A DNA stretch of 44,692 bases from Halobacteriales archaeon QS_4_69_34 (GCA_003021045.1 PXRN01000007.1:1-44692), one strand, 5' to 3'. Positions 7,559-16,274 are shown, numbered from the stretch's first letter. The notes: generated by a model not told the origin, from the sequence alone. Program-made: numbers and translations.

Positions 7559-8941
7559 ATGTCCGAACGATCGACGCGACGGCGGTTCCTCCGTGCGGCC
7601 GGCGTGGCCGCCGTCGCCGGGATCGCCGGCTGCTCGGCGCTGAACGGCGGGGGCCAGCCGGCCACCGACGGCGCGCGGGCGACGGCCGGCGGAGCGACGG
7701 CGGGGGCGGCGACCACCGTCGGCGAGACGGCCACCGGCCGGTCCGCGACGACCGACGGTGACTCGTCCGCCGGAACGACCAGCGAGAACTCGACGACGGC
7801 CGGTGACGACGCCGACTCGGGGAGCGGGAGCCTCGAACTCGACGAGCTCGCGACGGACGCCTTTCGCCGGAACCTCAGTCGCGACGGCTTCGTGCCCGAG
7901 CGAACGGTCCCGGGGAGCGTCGAGCGGGCGTGGGGGATCGAGGGCATCAACGTCGGCGACCACACCGCCTCGAAGGCCAGCGCCGTGGCTGCCGACGGCA
8001 ACATCGTCATTCCCGGCGACTCCGGCGAGGTCACCTCGGTCACGCCCGGGGGCGACGTCAACTGGGTGGCGGGCACCCATCCCTCCGCCTTCGGCATCCA
8101 CGGGACGCCCGCGATCGCCAACGACACGGTGTACGTCGGGGCCTACGACGGCGCGCTGTACGCGTTCGACCTCGCGACCGGCGAGCAGGACTGGCGCACG
8201 CAGCTCGGCGGCTCGATCGGGGGCAGCCCGGCCTACCACGAAGGGCGGCTCTACGTCGCCGTCGAGTTCGCCGACCCGAGCGGGAGCCTGTTCGTCGTCG
8301 ACGCCGTCACCGGTGCGATCGAACTGGAGGACTCCCGGCCGACGGACCATCCCCACTCGACGCCGGGCATCGACCGCGACGCCGGCACGATCTCGATCGG
8401 CTCGAACGACGGCTTCCTCTACACGTGGGAGTACCCCTCGATGGAGTTCGCCCACGCGTTCGACGCCGGCGAGGACGTGAAAGCGCCGATCGCTACCTAC
8501 GACGGGGCGGCCTTCTTCGGGTCGTGGGACGAACGGGTGTTCCGGGTCGATCTCGCCTCCGGCACGGTGGACTGGACGTTCGAGACGGGCGGGAACGTGA
8601 TGTCCGGGGCCGGCATCGACACCGATTCGGGTACCGTGTACATCGGCAGTCACGATCACAACTGCTACGCGCTCGACGCAGCGACCGGCGAGGAGCAGTG
8701 GCGCTTCGAGACGGACGGGTGGATCACCGGCTGTCCGGCCGTCACGAGCGAGCACGTCGTGATCGGCTCCTACGACGGCAACCTCTACGCGCTGACCAAG
8801 GCCGGCGAGGAGGTCTGGCGCGCGGAGAACGAGGGCCAGATCACCGCCGCGCCGCTCGTCCACGACGGAGCGATATACTACACGGAGCGCGCGACCGAGG
8901 AGGTGAGCGGCGGTGCCTACCGCCTCGTGCCCGCGGGCTGA
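7559..8941 (+). CDS. Tat lipoprotein with PQQ-type beta-propeller
   Basis: A 460-residue exported protein. It begins with a twin-arginine signal, TRRRFLRAAGVAAVAGIAGC, whose lipobox Cys25 would be lipidated and anchored outside the membrane. A Thr/Gly/Ala-rich linker runs to about residue 80. The rest is a repeating beta-propeller with blade motifs such as VYVGAYDGALYAFD, VYIGSHDHNCYALD and VIGSYDGNLYAL, each followed by a TGEQDW/TGEEQW-type turn. This is the PQQ_2 repeat fold. Without PQQ-dehydrogenase active-site motifs, an enzymatic role is not assured; many haloarchaeal homologs are probably scaffold or binding proteins. Confidence 0.92.
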   Translation: MSERSTRRRFLRAAGVAAVAGIAGCSALNGGGQPATDGARATAGGATAGAATTVGETATGRSATTDGDSSAGTTSENSTTAGDDADSGSGSLELDELATDAFRRNLSRDGFVPERTVPGSVERAWGIEGINVGDHTASKASAVAADGNIVIPGDSGEVTSVTPGGDVNWVAGTHPSAFGIHGTPAIANDTVYVGAYDGALYAFDLATGEQDWRTQLGGSIGGSPAYHEGRLYVAVEFADPSGSLFVVDAVTGAIELEDSRPTDHPHSTPGIDRDAGTISIGSNDGFLYTWEYPSMEFAHAFDAGEDVKAPIATYDGAAFFGSWDERVFRVDLASGTVDWTFETGGNVMSGAGIDTDSGTVYIGSHDHNCYALDAATGEEQWRFETDGWITGCPAVTSEHVVIGSYDGNLYALTKAGEEVWRAENEGQITAAPLVHDGAIYYTERATEEVSGGAYRLVPAG

Positions 8942-8949
8942 GCCCGCGG
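8931..8949. repeat. Near-perfect palindrome over the stop codon
   Basis: CCGCGGGCT (8931-8939) and AGCCCGCGG (8941-8949) are exact inverse complements around G8940. The TGA stop of the propeller gene (8939-8941) lies inside. It could fold at the transcript end, but no T tract follows. Confidence 0.6.
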
Positions 8950-9031
8950 CCCGCGCCGCGGCTCCGCTCCGCCCCGGTAGATACAGGAGCGTCGCCGGAC
9001 ACGGAGATACCACGTGGACCCCTCCAGAACG

Positions 9032-10105
9032 ATGACGAGCGATGACGACGACCCCGAGGTCAGCGAGGACGACCACGAGGGTGGCGAGAACGACTCCGGA
9101 ACCGTCGAGGACGAATCCGGAAGCGTCGACGCCCCGGCGGAGGGTGCCGACGAGAGTACCGCCTCCCGGCCCGACGAAGGGACCGGCTCCCGATCCAACG
9201 ACGGCGCGAGCCGGGAGGGAAGTGCGAGTGGGCAGGCCGCCGGGAGCGGACGGGCCGCCGAGAGCGAAGACGAGGACGGGTTCGTCTTCGACGGCGAGTC
9301 GAAGCTCCGCGCCGCGCGGGCGAGTAGGGGTGCCGGCGCGACGGAAGACGCCGCTGGGATGGAGTCATCCCCGGCCAGTGGGTCCCACGCCGGCGCGTCG
9401 ACCGAGGGGGGGTCGGCCGACGAATCCAAGCTCCGTGCTGCGGGGGCGACGGCGGACGGGGCGACCGAGGGCCCCGGCGTCGGCCTGTTCGCCGCGGTGC
9501 TCGTGTTGATCGGGGTCGCGCTCGTGACCGTCGCCCTGCTACAACCCGCCGTGCTGGCGACGGTCACCGACGTGCTCGATTCGGGGGCGTCTCCCGGTCC
9601 GGTGGGCGGGCCCGGCGACGCGGCGGCCGGGAACGGCGAAACCGGCACTAACGGGGCTGGCGGCACAGGCGAGGGAGGGGAAAGATCGGCGGCCGGCGGA
9701 GCGACCGCCACGGACGACGTGACCATGCCGGCGGGAGGCAGCACGATCCGCGGTGAAACCGCGAGCGGCGAGAACGGCTCGGTGGCGATCGAGTCGGTCA
9801 CGATCGCCGACCGCGACGGCGCGAGCGGGGCCGACGGCCCGTCGATCGCGGTCGGCTGGCAGGTCTCCGATCCCGAGGGCGACCTCGAGCGGGTCTCGGT
9901 TCGGCTGATCGAGAGCCCCGACGGCGACGCTCGAACCCTCGCCAGCCGGCGCTTCGAGGTGACCGGGACCGCGGCCGCGAACGCGACGACCTTCGGCGTC
10001 ACCGCGGGAGCGACCTACGCGGTCGTCGTCGCGGCCGAGGACGGAGCCGGCAACGTCGCCACCGTCCGGTGGCGCGAGGTCGCGGACGGCGAGTTCGACG
10101 GGTAG
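9032..10105 (+). CDS. Membrane-anchored protein with acidic N-domain and extracellular Ig-like domain
   Basis: A 357-residue protein of unknown function. Residues 1-150 are disordered, rich in Asp, Glu, Ser and Gly, and contain two copies of an ESKLRAA motif. A single membrane helix (GLFAAVLVLIGVALVTVALL) spans about 155-178. A Gly/Thr linker and a C-terminal beta-sandwich of about 110 residues follow (VGWQVSDPEGDLERVSVRL ... YAVVVAAEDGAGN). The expected topology is cytoplasmic N-terminus and outside C-terminus. ATG 9032 was chosen; an in-frame GTG at 9014 would add six residues. It is followed by a strong hairpin and then the nuo genes. Confidence 0.75.
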   Translation: MTSDDDDPEVSEDDHEGGENDSGTVEDESGSVDAPAEGADESTASRPDEGTGSRSNDGASREGSASGQAAGSGRAAESEDEDGFVFDGESKLRAARASRGAGATEDAAGMESSPASGSHAGASTEGGSADESKLRAAGATADGATEGPGVGLFAAVLVLIGVALVTVALLQPAVLATVTDVLDSGASPGPVGGPGDAAAGNGETGTNGAGGTGEGGERSAAGGATATDDVTMPAGGSTIRGETASGENGSVAIESVTIADRDGASGADGPSIAVGWQVSDPEGDLERVSVRLIESPDGDARTLASRRFEVTGTAAANATTFGVTAGATYAVVVAAEDGAGNVATVRWREVADGEFDG

Positions 10106-10145
10106 TCGCCCAGCGGCGGGGAGCCGGTCCGCGACTACCCGTCGA
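10095..10145 (+). terminator. 15-bp perfect hairpin between 9032 gene and nuoJ1
   Basis: TCGACGGGTAGTCGC (10095-10109) and GCGACTACCCGTCGA (10131-10145) are exact inverse complements, giving a 15-bp stem with a 21-base loop, followed by TTT. The left arm covers the last codons and TAG stop of the upstream gene. It is the longest perfect inverted repeat I found in the window and plausibly ends transcription before the nuo operon. Confidence 0.65.
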
Positions 10146-10201
10146 TTTCCGGCCGGACGGGCGTGCGGGTCTCGAAATCTTCAAAGGGTGTCCCGCACGA
10201 G

Positions 10202-10206
10202 GGAGG
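10202..10206 (+). promoter_or_regulatory. Shine-Dalgarno site of nuoJ1
   Basis: GGAGG lies about 4 bases before ATG 10210. Many genes in this window look leaderless, so a Shine-Dalgarno site suggests a transcript with a 5' leader. A weak A/T-containing word, AAATCTTCAAAG (10176-10187), lies upstream. Confidence 0.5.
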
Positions 10207-10209
10207 ACA

Positions 10210-10494
10210 ATGGCAGCATTCCCCTACGAGACGATCGCGTTCGCGCTGTTCGCGCTCGTCACGATCGCCAGCAGCCTCGGGGTCGTCGTGATGGAGGACG
10301 TCTGGCACTCCGCGCTCCTGCTGGGGGTCGCACTCCTGAGCGCGGCCGTCCACTACGTGATGCTCGGGGCGGAGTTCATCGCCGCGATGCAGATCCTCGT
10401 CTACGTCGGCGGCGTGCTCATCCTCGTGACCTTCGCCGTCATGCTGACCCGCGAGAAACCCACCGAGGACGCCGGCGAGGAGGCGACGGCGTGA
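10210..10494 (+). CDS. nuoJ1: Complex I subunit NuoJ, N-terminal part (NuoJ1)
   Basis: A 94-residue membrane subunit of the NADH dehydrogenase-like complex I that couples quinone reduction to ion transport. It contains three helices, including the family-typical VHYVMLGAEFIAAMQILVYVGG pattern. Haloarchaea encode NuoJ in two pieces and this is the first. The start has a GGAGG site. Its stop overlaps the GTG of nuoJ2 as GTGA. It is the first nuo gene in the window; nuoA, B, CD, H and I, which normally precede it, are absent. Confidence 0.93.
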   Translation: MAAFPYETIAFALFALVTIASSLGVVVMEDVWHSALLLGVALLSAAVHYVMLGAEFIAAMQILVYVGGVLILVTFAVMLTREKPTEDAGEEATA

Positions 10495-10874
10495 ACCGTC
10501 CCCGCCTGAAGCTCGGCTCACACCTCGTCTCGGGGCTGGCAGCCGTCGCGCTGTTCGTCGTCCTGGCCGCGGTCTTTCTCACCGCCCCCTTCGGCGATCC
10601 CGCCGGGCTCGTCGCCGAGGGCTCGGTCACCGCCGCTATCGGCTACGCCCTGATCGATCGCACCGGGCTCGCGGCGTTCGAAACCGAGGGCTTTCTGGTC
10701 GCGCTGCTCGTCGTCGGGGTCGTGCTCGACGCGGCGCTCGACGGCGCGCTCCTGCTGGCGAAAAGCGAGTCGGGCGGCCGCATCGTCACCGCCCTCCGGA
10801 CGGGCACCGGGGACGACAGCCGGACGGACGGTGGCGACCGCGAGACCGGTCGGTCGGACGGAGGAGGCGAATAG
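10491..10874 (+). CDS. nuoJ2: Complex I subunit NuoJ, C-terminal part (NuoJ2)
   Basis: A 127-residue second half of NuoJ, with two hydrophobic helices (ALFVVLAAVFLTAPF and FLVALLVVGVVLDAALDGAL) and an acidic Asp/Arg/Gly-rich cytoplasmic tail. The GTG start at 10491 overlaps the nuoJ1 stop and its stop abuts the nuoK ATG at 10875. A longer same-frame ORF upstream is shadow sequence inside nuoJ1. Confidence 0.9.
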   Translation: MNRPRLKLGSHLVSGLAAVALFVVLAAVFLTAPFGDPAGLVAEGSVTAAIGYALIDRTGLAAFETEGFLVALLVVGVVLDAALDGALLLAKSESGGRIVTALRTGTGDDSRTDGGDRETGRSDGGGE

Positions 10875-11177
10875 ATGGTCCCGATCCAGTACTACCTGCT
10901 GCTCTCGGCGTCGGTGTTCTGCATCGGGCTCTTCGGCGTGTTGACCCGGAACAACGCCCTCCTGTTTCTGATGAGCGTCGAGCTGATGCTCACGGGGGCG
11001 AACATCAACCTCGTCGCCTTCTCCGCCCAGACGGGAACCCTGACGGGACAGGTGTTCAGCCTGTTCGTCATCGCGCTCGCCGCGGCGGAGGTCGCCATCG
11101 GGGTCGGCATCGTGCTCGCGCTGGTCCGGAACTTCGAGGGCGTGGACGTCACCCGCGCGACGACCATGAGGTGGTGA
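10875..11177 (+). CDS. nuoK: Complex I subunit NuoK
   Basis: A 100-residue protein with three membrane helices, matching the family length. The conserved Glu in SVELMLTGANINLVAF and a second in AAAEVAIGVGI are present; these are proton-channel residues in bacterial NuoK. It abuts nuoJ2 and precedes nuoL by 1 bp, consistent with a single transcript. Confidence 0.97.
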   Translation: MVPIQYYLLLSASVFCIGLFGVLTRNNALLFLMSVELMLTGANINLVAFSAQTGTLTGQVFSLFVIALAAAEVAIGVGIVLALVRNFEGVDVTRATTMRW

Positions 11178-11178
11178 G

Positions 11179-13203
11179 ATGGCGGCGTTCGACTACGCGC
11201 CGGCGATCGCCGTGCTGCCGCTGGCCTCGTTCGTCATCGCGCTCGTCGCCGGTCGGTACATGCCCAAGGGCGGCGCGTTCGCGGGCATCCTCGCCACCGG
11301 CGGCTCGCTGGTGCTCTCAGCGTGGATGGCGTTTGCGGTCGCCGGCGGCGACACCTACAACGAATCGCTCTATACGTTCGTCGACGCCGGCGAGGAGCTC
11401 TCGCTGCACCTCGGCGTGCTGATCGACCCGCTGTCGGCGATGATGCTCGTGATCGTCTCGCTCGTCGCGTTCCTGGTCCACGTGTTCAGTCTCGGGTACA
11501 TGAACGACGAGGGAGAGACCGGCCTCCCGCGGTACTACGCCGGGCTGGGCCTCTTTTCGGCGAGCATGCTCGGGTTCGTCCTCGCGGACAACCTGTTCAT
11601 GGCCTTCATGTTCTTCGAGATGGTCGGGCTGTGCTCGTGGCTGCTGATCGGCTTCTGGTTCCGCGACGCCGCTCCACCAAGCGCCGCGAAGAAGGCCTTT
11701 CTGGTGACGCGCTTCGGCGATTACTTCTTCCTCGTCGGCGTCGTCGCCGTCTTCGCTACCTTCGGCACCGCGGCGTTCGCCGGCGCGGAGAGCTTTCCGA
11801 CGATCGCCGAGGAGGCGCTCGCCGGCGGTAGCGAGGGCGCTGGCGGCGCGGCGGTGACGACCTTTTTCGGGCTCGATCCGGGCGCGTGGTTCGCCGTGAT
11901 CGCCCTCCTGATCTTGGGTGGGGTGATCGGCAAGTCCGCCCAGTTCCCGCTGCACACGTGGCTGCCCGACGCGATGGAGGGCCCGACGCCGGTGTCGGCG
12001 CTGATCCACGCCGCGACGATGGTCGCCGCCGGGGTCTACCTCGTCGCCCGGATCTACGGCTTCTACGCCCTCTTGCCGACGGTGCTCGCGGTCGTCGCCT
12101 TCGTCGGCGGCTTCACCGCCCTGTTCGCGGCGACGATGGCGCTCGTCAAAAACGAGATCAAGCAGGTGCTGGCCTACTCGACTATTTCCCAGTATGGCTA
12201 CATGATGCTCGCGCTCGGTGCCGGTGGGTACGTCGCCGCGACCTTCCATCTCATGACCCACGCCTTCTTCAAGGCGCTCCTCTTTCTGGGGGCGGGCGCG
12301 GTGATCATCGCCATGCACCACGGCGAGGACATGTGGGAGATGGGCGGCCTCCGGAAGAAGATGCCCGTCACCTATTGGACCTTCCTCGCCGGGTCGCTCG
12401 CGCTCGCGGGGATCTTCCCGTTCGCGGGCTTCTGGTCCAAAGACGAAGTGCTCTACGAGGCGCTGGTCCACGGGCTGAACGACCCGCTCCTCCTGGGCGC
12501 GTACGCGATGGGTCTCGCCGCGGTGTTCGTCACCGGCTTCTACACGTTCCGGATGGTCGTGTTGACCTTCCACGGCAAGCCACGGAGCGACGTCGCCCGC
12601 GACCCCCACGGCGTGGGCTGGAACGTGAAGTTCCCGCTCGTCGTTCTGGGGGCGCTCGCGGTCGTCGCCGGCTTTCTCAACATGGCCCCGGTCGCCGAGC
12701 TCACGGGGCTGCACGTCGACTATCTCCACCAGTGGTTCGTCGGCCCCCTCGAAGCGACGAGTCTCGAAACCTACGAGGGGCTGATCGAGGAACGCGCGGG
12801 CTACGAGGCCGCCGAGCTCTCCCCGCTGTTGCCGGCGGCGGTGTCGCTCGCGCTCGCGCTCGCCGGCGCGGGCCTGGCCGTCGTCCTCTACCGGGGCGCG
12901 GAACCGACCGAACACACCGACCGGCTCGGGAGCGCAAAGCGCGTGCTGGCGAGCAACTACTACCAGGACGAGTACCAGGTCTGGCTGGCCGAGGGCCTGA
13001 CCGCGCGGGTCGCGCGCGCGGCCGACACGTTCGATCAGGGTATCATCGACGGCGTCGTCAACGGCACCGGGAGCGTGAGCCTCCTCTCGGGCAGTCGGGT
13101 GCGGCGCATCCAGACCGGGGTGGTCTCGAACTACGCCGCGCTGCTCACGCTCGGGCTCGTGGCTTTGCTCGTCGTGCTCGGCGTCACCGGGGGGTGGTTC
13201 TGA
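11179..13203 (+). CDS. nuoL: Complex I antiporter-like subunit NuoL
   Basis: A 674-residue, roughly 16-helix antiporter-like subunit of the membrane arm. Core motifs are seen: the Glu of MFFEMVGLCSWLLIGFW, the Lys and surrounding residues of IGKSAQFPLHTWLPDAMEG, and GPTPVSALIHAATMVAAG. The C-terminal part should contain the lateral helix. Length is normal. It ends 1 bp before nuoM. The long open frame on the opposite strand is a codon-bias shadow. Confidence 0.97.
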   Translation: MAAFDYAPAIAVLPLASFVIALVAGRYMPKGGAFAGILATGGSLVLSAWMAFAVAGGDTYNESLYTFVDAGEELSLHLGVLIDPLSAMMLVIVSLVAFLVHVFSLGYMNDEGETGLPRYYAGLGLFSASMLGFVLADNLFMAFMFFEMVGLCSWLLIGFWFRDAAPPSAAKKAFLVTRFGDYFFLVGVVAVFATFGTAAFAGAESFPTIAEEALAGGSEGAGGAAVTTFFGLDPGAWFAVIALLILGGVIGKSAQFPLHTWLPDAMEGPTPVSALIHAATMVAAGVYLVARIYGFYALLPTVLAVVAFVGGFTALFAATMALVKNEIKQVLAYSTISQYGYMMLALGAGGYVAATFHLMTHAFFKALLFLGAGAVIIAMHHGEDMWEMGGLRKKMPVTYWTFLAGSLALAGIFPFAGFWSKDEVLYEALVHGLNDPLLLGAYAMGLAAVFVTGFYTFRMVVLTFHGKPRSDVARDPHGVGWNVKFPLVVLGALAVVAGFLNMAPVAELTGLHVDYLHQWFVGPLEATSLETYEGLIEERAGYEAAELSPLLPAAVSLALALAGAGLAVVLYRGAEPTEHTDRLGSAKRVLASNYYQDEYQVWLAEGLTARVARAADTFDQGIIDGVVNGTGSVSLLSGSRVRRIQTGVVSNYAALLTLGLVALLVVLGVTGGWF

Positions 13204-13204
13204 G

Positions 13205-14725
13205 ATGCTCATCGAACTGCTGATCGGGCTGTGTCTGCTCGGTGCGCTCGTCGTCTTCACGCTGCCCGACCGCTACGTGCCTACCGCCGCGCTCACCGCA
13301 AGCCTCTTTCCGCTGGTGACGAGCTTCGTGATGCTCGCGGGCTTCGACGCCTCGGGCAACGCCTTCCTGGGTGGTGAGCTCGCCTACGAGACCACGGTCC
13401 GCTGGATCGAGCTCGCCGGCCTGACGATCAACTGGCACGTCGGCCTCGACGGGATCAGTATGCCGCTGCTCGTGCTGACGACGGTACTGACGACGCTCGC
13501 GATCCTCACCGCGTGGACGCCGATCGACGCGCGCCGATCCCAGTTCTACGGGCTCGTGCTCTTTCTGGAAGCCGGGCTGCTCGGCGTGTTCGCCGTGCTC
13601 GATTTCTTCGCGTGGCTCGTCTTCTGGGAAGCGGTGCTGGTTCCGATGTACCTGCTGATCGGGATCTGGGGCGGCCCACGGCGGAAGTACGCCGCGATCA
13701 AGTTCTTCGTCTACACGAACGTCGCCACGCTCGTGCTGTTCGTGGGCTTTTTCGCGCTCGTGTTCGGGCTCGGCGACTCGATATCCAGCCTGGACATGCC
13801 GGCCATCGCGCAGGCGCTTCGGAACGACCAGCTGGGGTCGCTCGGCGGCGTCGCCCCGGGTACCATCAAGCTCGCTGCCTTCGTCGCGCTCTTCGCGGGC
13901 TTCGCGGTGAAAGTACCGCTAGTCCCGTTCCACACGTGGCTGCCCGACGCCCACGTCGAGGCCCCCACGCCCGTGTCGATCGTTCTCGCCGGCGTCCTCC
14001 TGAAGATGGGAACCTACGCGTTCCTGCGATTCAACTTCACGATGCTCGCGGACGTCGCCCGGCAGTACGCCCAGCTCATCGCCCTCTTGGCCGTGGTGAG
14101 CGTCGTCTACGGCGCACTGCTCGCGCTCGCCCAGCAGGACTTGAAGCGGATCGTCGCGTACTCCTCGATCTCCTCGATGGGATATGTCCTTCTGGGACTG
14201 GTCGCCTACACCGTCTACGGCGTCGGCGGCGCGACGTTCCAGATGATCTCGCACGGACTGCTCTCGGGGCTTCTTTTCGCCTGCGTGGGCGTCATCTACA
14301 ACACGACCCACACGCGGATGGTCGGGGACATGAGCGGGCTGGCCGACCGGATGCCGATCACGACGGGCGCGTTCGTCGCGGGCGCGTTCGGCTACATGGG
14401 ACTGCCCTTCATGTCCGGCTTCGCGGCCGAGTTCTTCGTCTTCCGGGGGGCCTTTGGCTCGCCGACGATCGGCTCGCCACTGCTGACAGCGGTTGCGATG
14501 TTCGGCATCGTGATCGTCGCGGGCTACCTGCTGTACGCGATGCAGCGCACCCTGTTCGGGGAGTTCCGCCTCGACACCGACTACGAGGTGGGTCGGGCGC
14601 GACTCCACGACGCGGTGCCGCTGCTCGTGTTGCTCGCGTTCACCATCGCCATCGGTTCCGCGCCCGACCTCGCGTTCGGGATGATCCGTGAGGCGGTCGG
14701 GCCGCTCGTGGAGGGGGTGAGCTGA
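13205..14725 (+). CDS. nuoM: Complex I antiporter-like subunit NuoM
   Basis: A 506-residue proton-pumping subunit homologous to NuoL and NuoN. It contains VFWEAVLVPMYLLIGIWGG (channel Glu), KVPLVPFHTWLPDAHVEAP and LKRIVAYSSISSMGYVLLG. Its TGA overlaps the ATG of nuoN at 14725, implying translational coupling. Confidence 0.97.
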   Translation: MLIELLIGLCLLGALVVFTLPDRYVPTAALTASLFPLVTSFVMLAGFDASGNAFLGGELAYETTVRWIELAGLTINWHVGLDGISMPLLVLTTVLTTLAILTAWTPIDARRSQFYGLVLFLEAGLLGVFAVLDFFAWLVFWEAVLVPMYLLIGIWGGPRRKYAAIKFFVYTNVATLVLFVGFFALVFGLGDSISSLDMPAIAQALRNDQLGSLGGVAPGTIKLAAFVALFAGFAVKVPLVPFHTWLPDAHVEAPTPVSIVLAGVLLKMGTYAFLRFNFTMLADVARQYAQLIALLAVVSVVYGALLALAQQDLKRIVAYSSISSMGYVLLGLVAYTVYGVGGATFQMISHGLLSGLLFACVGVIYNTTHTRMVGDMSGLADRMPITTGAFVAGAFGYMGLPFMSGFAAEFFVFRGAFGSPTIGSPLLTAVAMFGIVIVAGYLLYAMQRTLFGEFRLDTDYEVGRARLHDAVPLLVLLAFTIAIGSAPDLAFGMIREAVGPLVEGVS

Positions 14726-16197
14726 TGGCGCTGCCCGAGTGGCTCGCACTCGCGCCCACGATCGTGCTAGGCGCGGCCGCGTTCGCGCTGTTCGCCATCG
14801 ACGCCGCCGACCCGCGCGCCGAGAACGGCGCGCTGCTGGCGGGGACGGCGACGCTGGGAGCGCTCGCCGCGCTCGCCTTTGCAGGGTGGGCGCTGATCGC
14901 CGGCACGGGGACGGAGGAACCGATCACCCTCTTTGCGGGCCAGCTCGTCGTCGACGGGCTGAGCAGCTTCTTCACCGTGATCGTGGCGAGCGTCGCCGCC
15001 CTCGTCACCGTGTCGAGCTACGACTATCTGCGCGGCCGGGGCGATCAGGCGGAGTTCTACTCGCTCGTCATGCTGGCGACGATCGGCATGAGCCTGATGG
15101 CAGCCGCGAACAGCCTCGTCACCGTGTTCCTCGCGCTCGAACTCTCCTCGTTGCCCTCCTACGCGCTCGTGGCCTCGCTCAAGCGCAATCGCGGCAGCGT
15201 CGAAGCCGGTCTCAAGTACTTCCTGATCGGCGCGCTCTCCTCGGCGATCCTCGTCTACGGTATCAGCCTCGTCTACGGCGTGGCCGGCGGGCTCCGGCTC
15301 GATGCGGTCGCCGAGGGGGTCGCCACCACCGACCTGACGGGCGTGCTCGGCGTCGGCGTGCTCATGGTGCTCGGCGGGTTCGCGTTCAAGACCGCGAGCG
15401 TGCCCTTCCACTTCTGGGCCCCCGAGGCCTACGAGGGCGCGCCCGCGCCGATCTCGGCGCTTCTGTCCTCGGCCTCCAAAGCGGCGGGCTTCGTCGTCAC
15501 CTTCCGCGTGTTCACGACGGCCTTCGGCCTCGACCTCGCTGGCGTCGACTGGGTGCTCGCCTTCCAGATTCTGGCCGTGGCGACGATGACGCTCGGCAAC
15601 CTCGCCGCCGCCACCCAGGAGACCGTCAAGCGCATGCTCGCGTACTCCTCGGTCGGGCAGGCGGGGTATGTCCTGATCGGGCTGGCGGCGCTGGGCGGCG
15701 GGCAGAACGCGGGCGTGCTCGGCGCGAGCATGCTCCACCTGCTCGTCTACGGGTTCATGAACACCGGCGCGTTCCTGTTCGTCGCGCTCGCCGAACACTG
15801 GGAGGTCGGGCGCACCTTCGAGGACTACAACGGCCTCGGGACGCGCGCGCCGGTCGCCTGCGTCGCCATGACCGTCTTCATGTTCAGCCTCGCGGGCATC
15901 CCCCTCGGGGGTGGCTTCTTCTCGAAGCTGTTCCTGTTCGCCGAGGCCGTCGGCGCGGGCTTCTGGTGGCTCGCCGCCGTGGGCGTGCTCAACAGCGTGA
16001 TCTCGGTGTACTTCTACCTCCGAGTAGTGCGTGCGATGTGGATCGAAGAGCCCGGCGAGAACCTCGGTCGGATCGGCGAGTACCCGGTCGGAATCTACAC
16101 CGCCGTGATCGCCGCCGCCGTGGTGACGGTCGCCCTGCTGCCCGGGATGTTCCTCGTCGACGGCGTCGCGTCCGACGCCGCGGCCCACCTTTTTTGA
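14725..16197 (+). CDS. nuoN: Complex I antiporter-like subunit NuoN
   Basis: A 490-residue third antiporter-like subunit. It shows FLALELSSLPSYALVASLK (channel Glu), KTASVPFHFWAPEAYEGAP and VKRMLAYSSVGQAGYVLIG. It is the last nuo gene. A six-T run overlaps the stop codon (16190-16195), which may act as the archaeal T-rich termination signal. Confidence 0.97.
   Translation: MALPEWLALAPTIVLGAAAFALFAIDAADPRAENGALLAGTATLGALAALAFAGWALIAGTGTEEPITLFAGQLVVDGLSSFFTVIVASVAALVTVSSYDYLRGRGDQAEFYSLVMLATIGMSLMAAANSLVTVFLALELSSLPSYALVASLKRNRGSVEAGLKYFLIGALSSAILVYGISLVYGVAGGLRLDAVAEGVATTDLTGVLGVGVLMVLGGFAFKTASVPFHFWAPEAYEGAPAPISALLSSASKAAGFVVTFRVFTTAFGLDLAGVDWVLAFQILAVATMTLGNLAAATQETVKRMLAYSSVGQAGYVLIGLAALGGGQNAGVLGASMLHLLVYGFMNTGAFLFVALAEHWEVGRTFEDYNGLGTRAPVACVAMTVFMFSLAGIPLGGGFFSKLFLFAEAVGAGFWWLAAVGVLNSVISVYFYLRVVRAMWIEEPGENLGRIGEYPVGIYTAVIAAAVVTVALLPGMFLVDGVASDAAAHLF
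16190..16195 (+). terminator. T-rich termination signal at the end of nuoN
   Basis: Six T residues overlap the TGA stop of nuoN. Archaeal RNA polymerase terminates efficiently at T runs. A second A/T-rich repeat copy lies 30-80 bp downstream. Confidence 0.5.
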
Positions 16198-16224
16198 GCG
16201 GGACCCTCGTCGCTCGCGCCCGCG

Positions 16225-16274
16225 GCGCTCGCTCCTTCGACCCCGCTTCAAAAAATCTGGATCAAAAAAGCCGC
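16225..16274 (-). repeat. Degenerate copy of the dispersed repeat, minus strand
   Basis: Read on the minus strand, the copy starts GCGGCTTTTTTGATCCAG and ends in GGAGCGAGCGC. It aligns with the plus-strand core at 16469-16513 (GCGGCCTTTTTAGTCCAG ... GAGCGAGCG) with scattered differences. It sits just after nuoN, facing the other copy about 200 bp away. Confidence 0.6.

Noticed and set aside
11317-13260. 647-residue minus-strand open frame
   Set aside because: It is antisense to nuoL; the sequence is His/Glu/Arg-rich shadow without a promoter.
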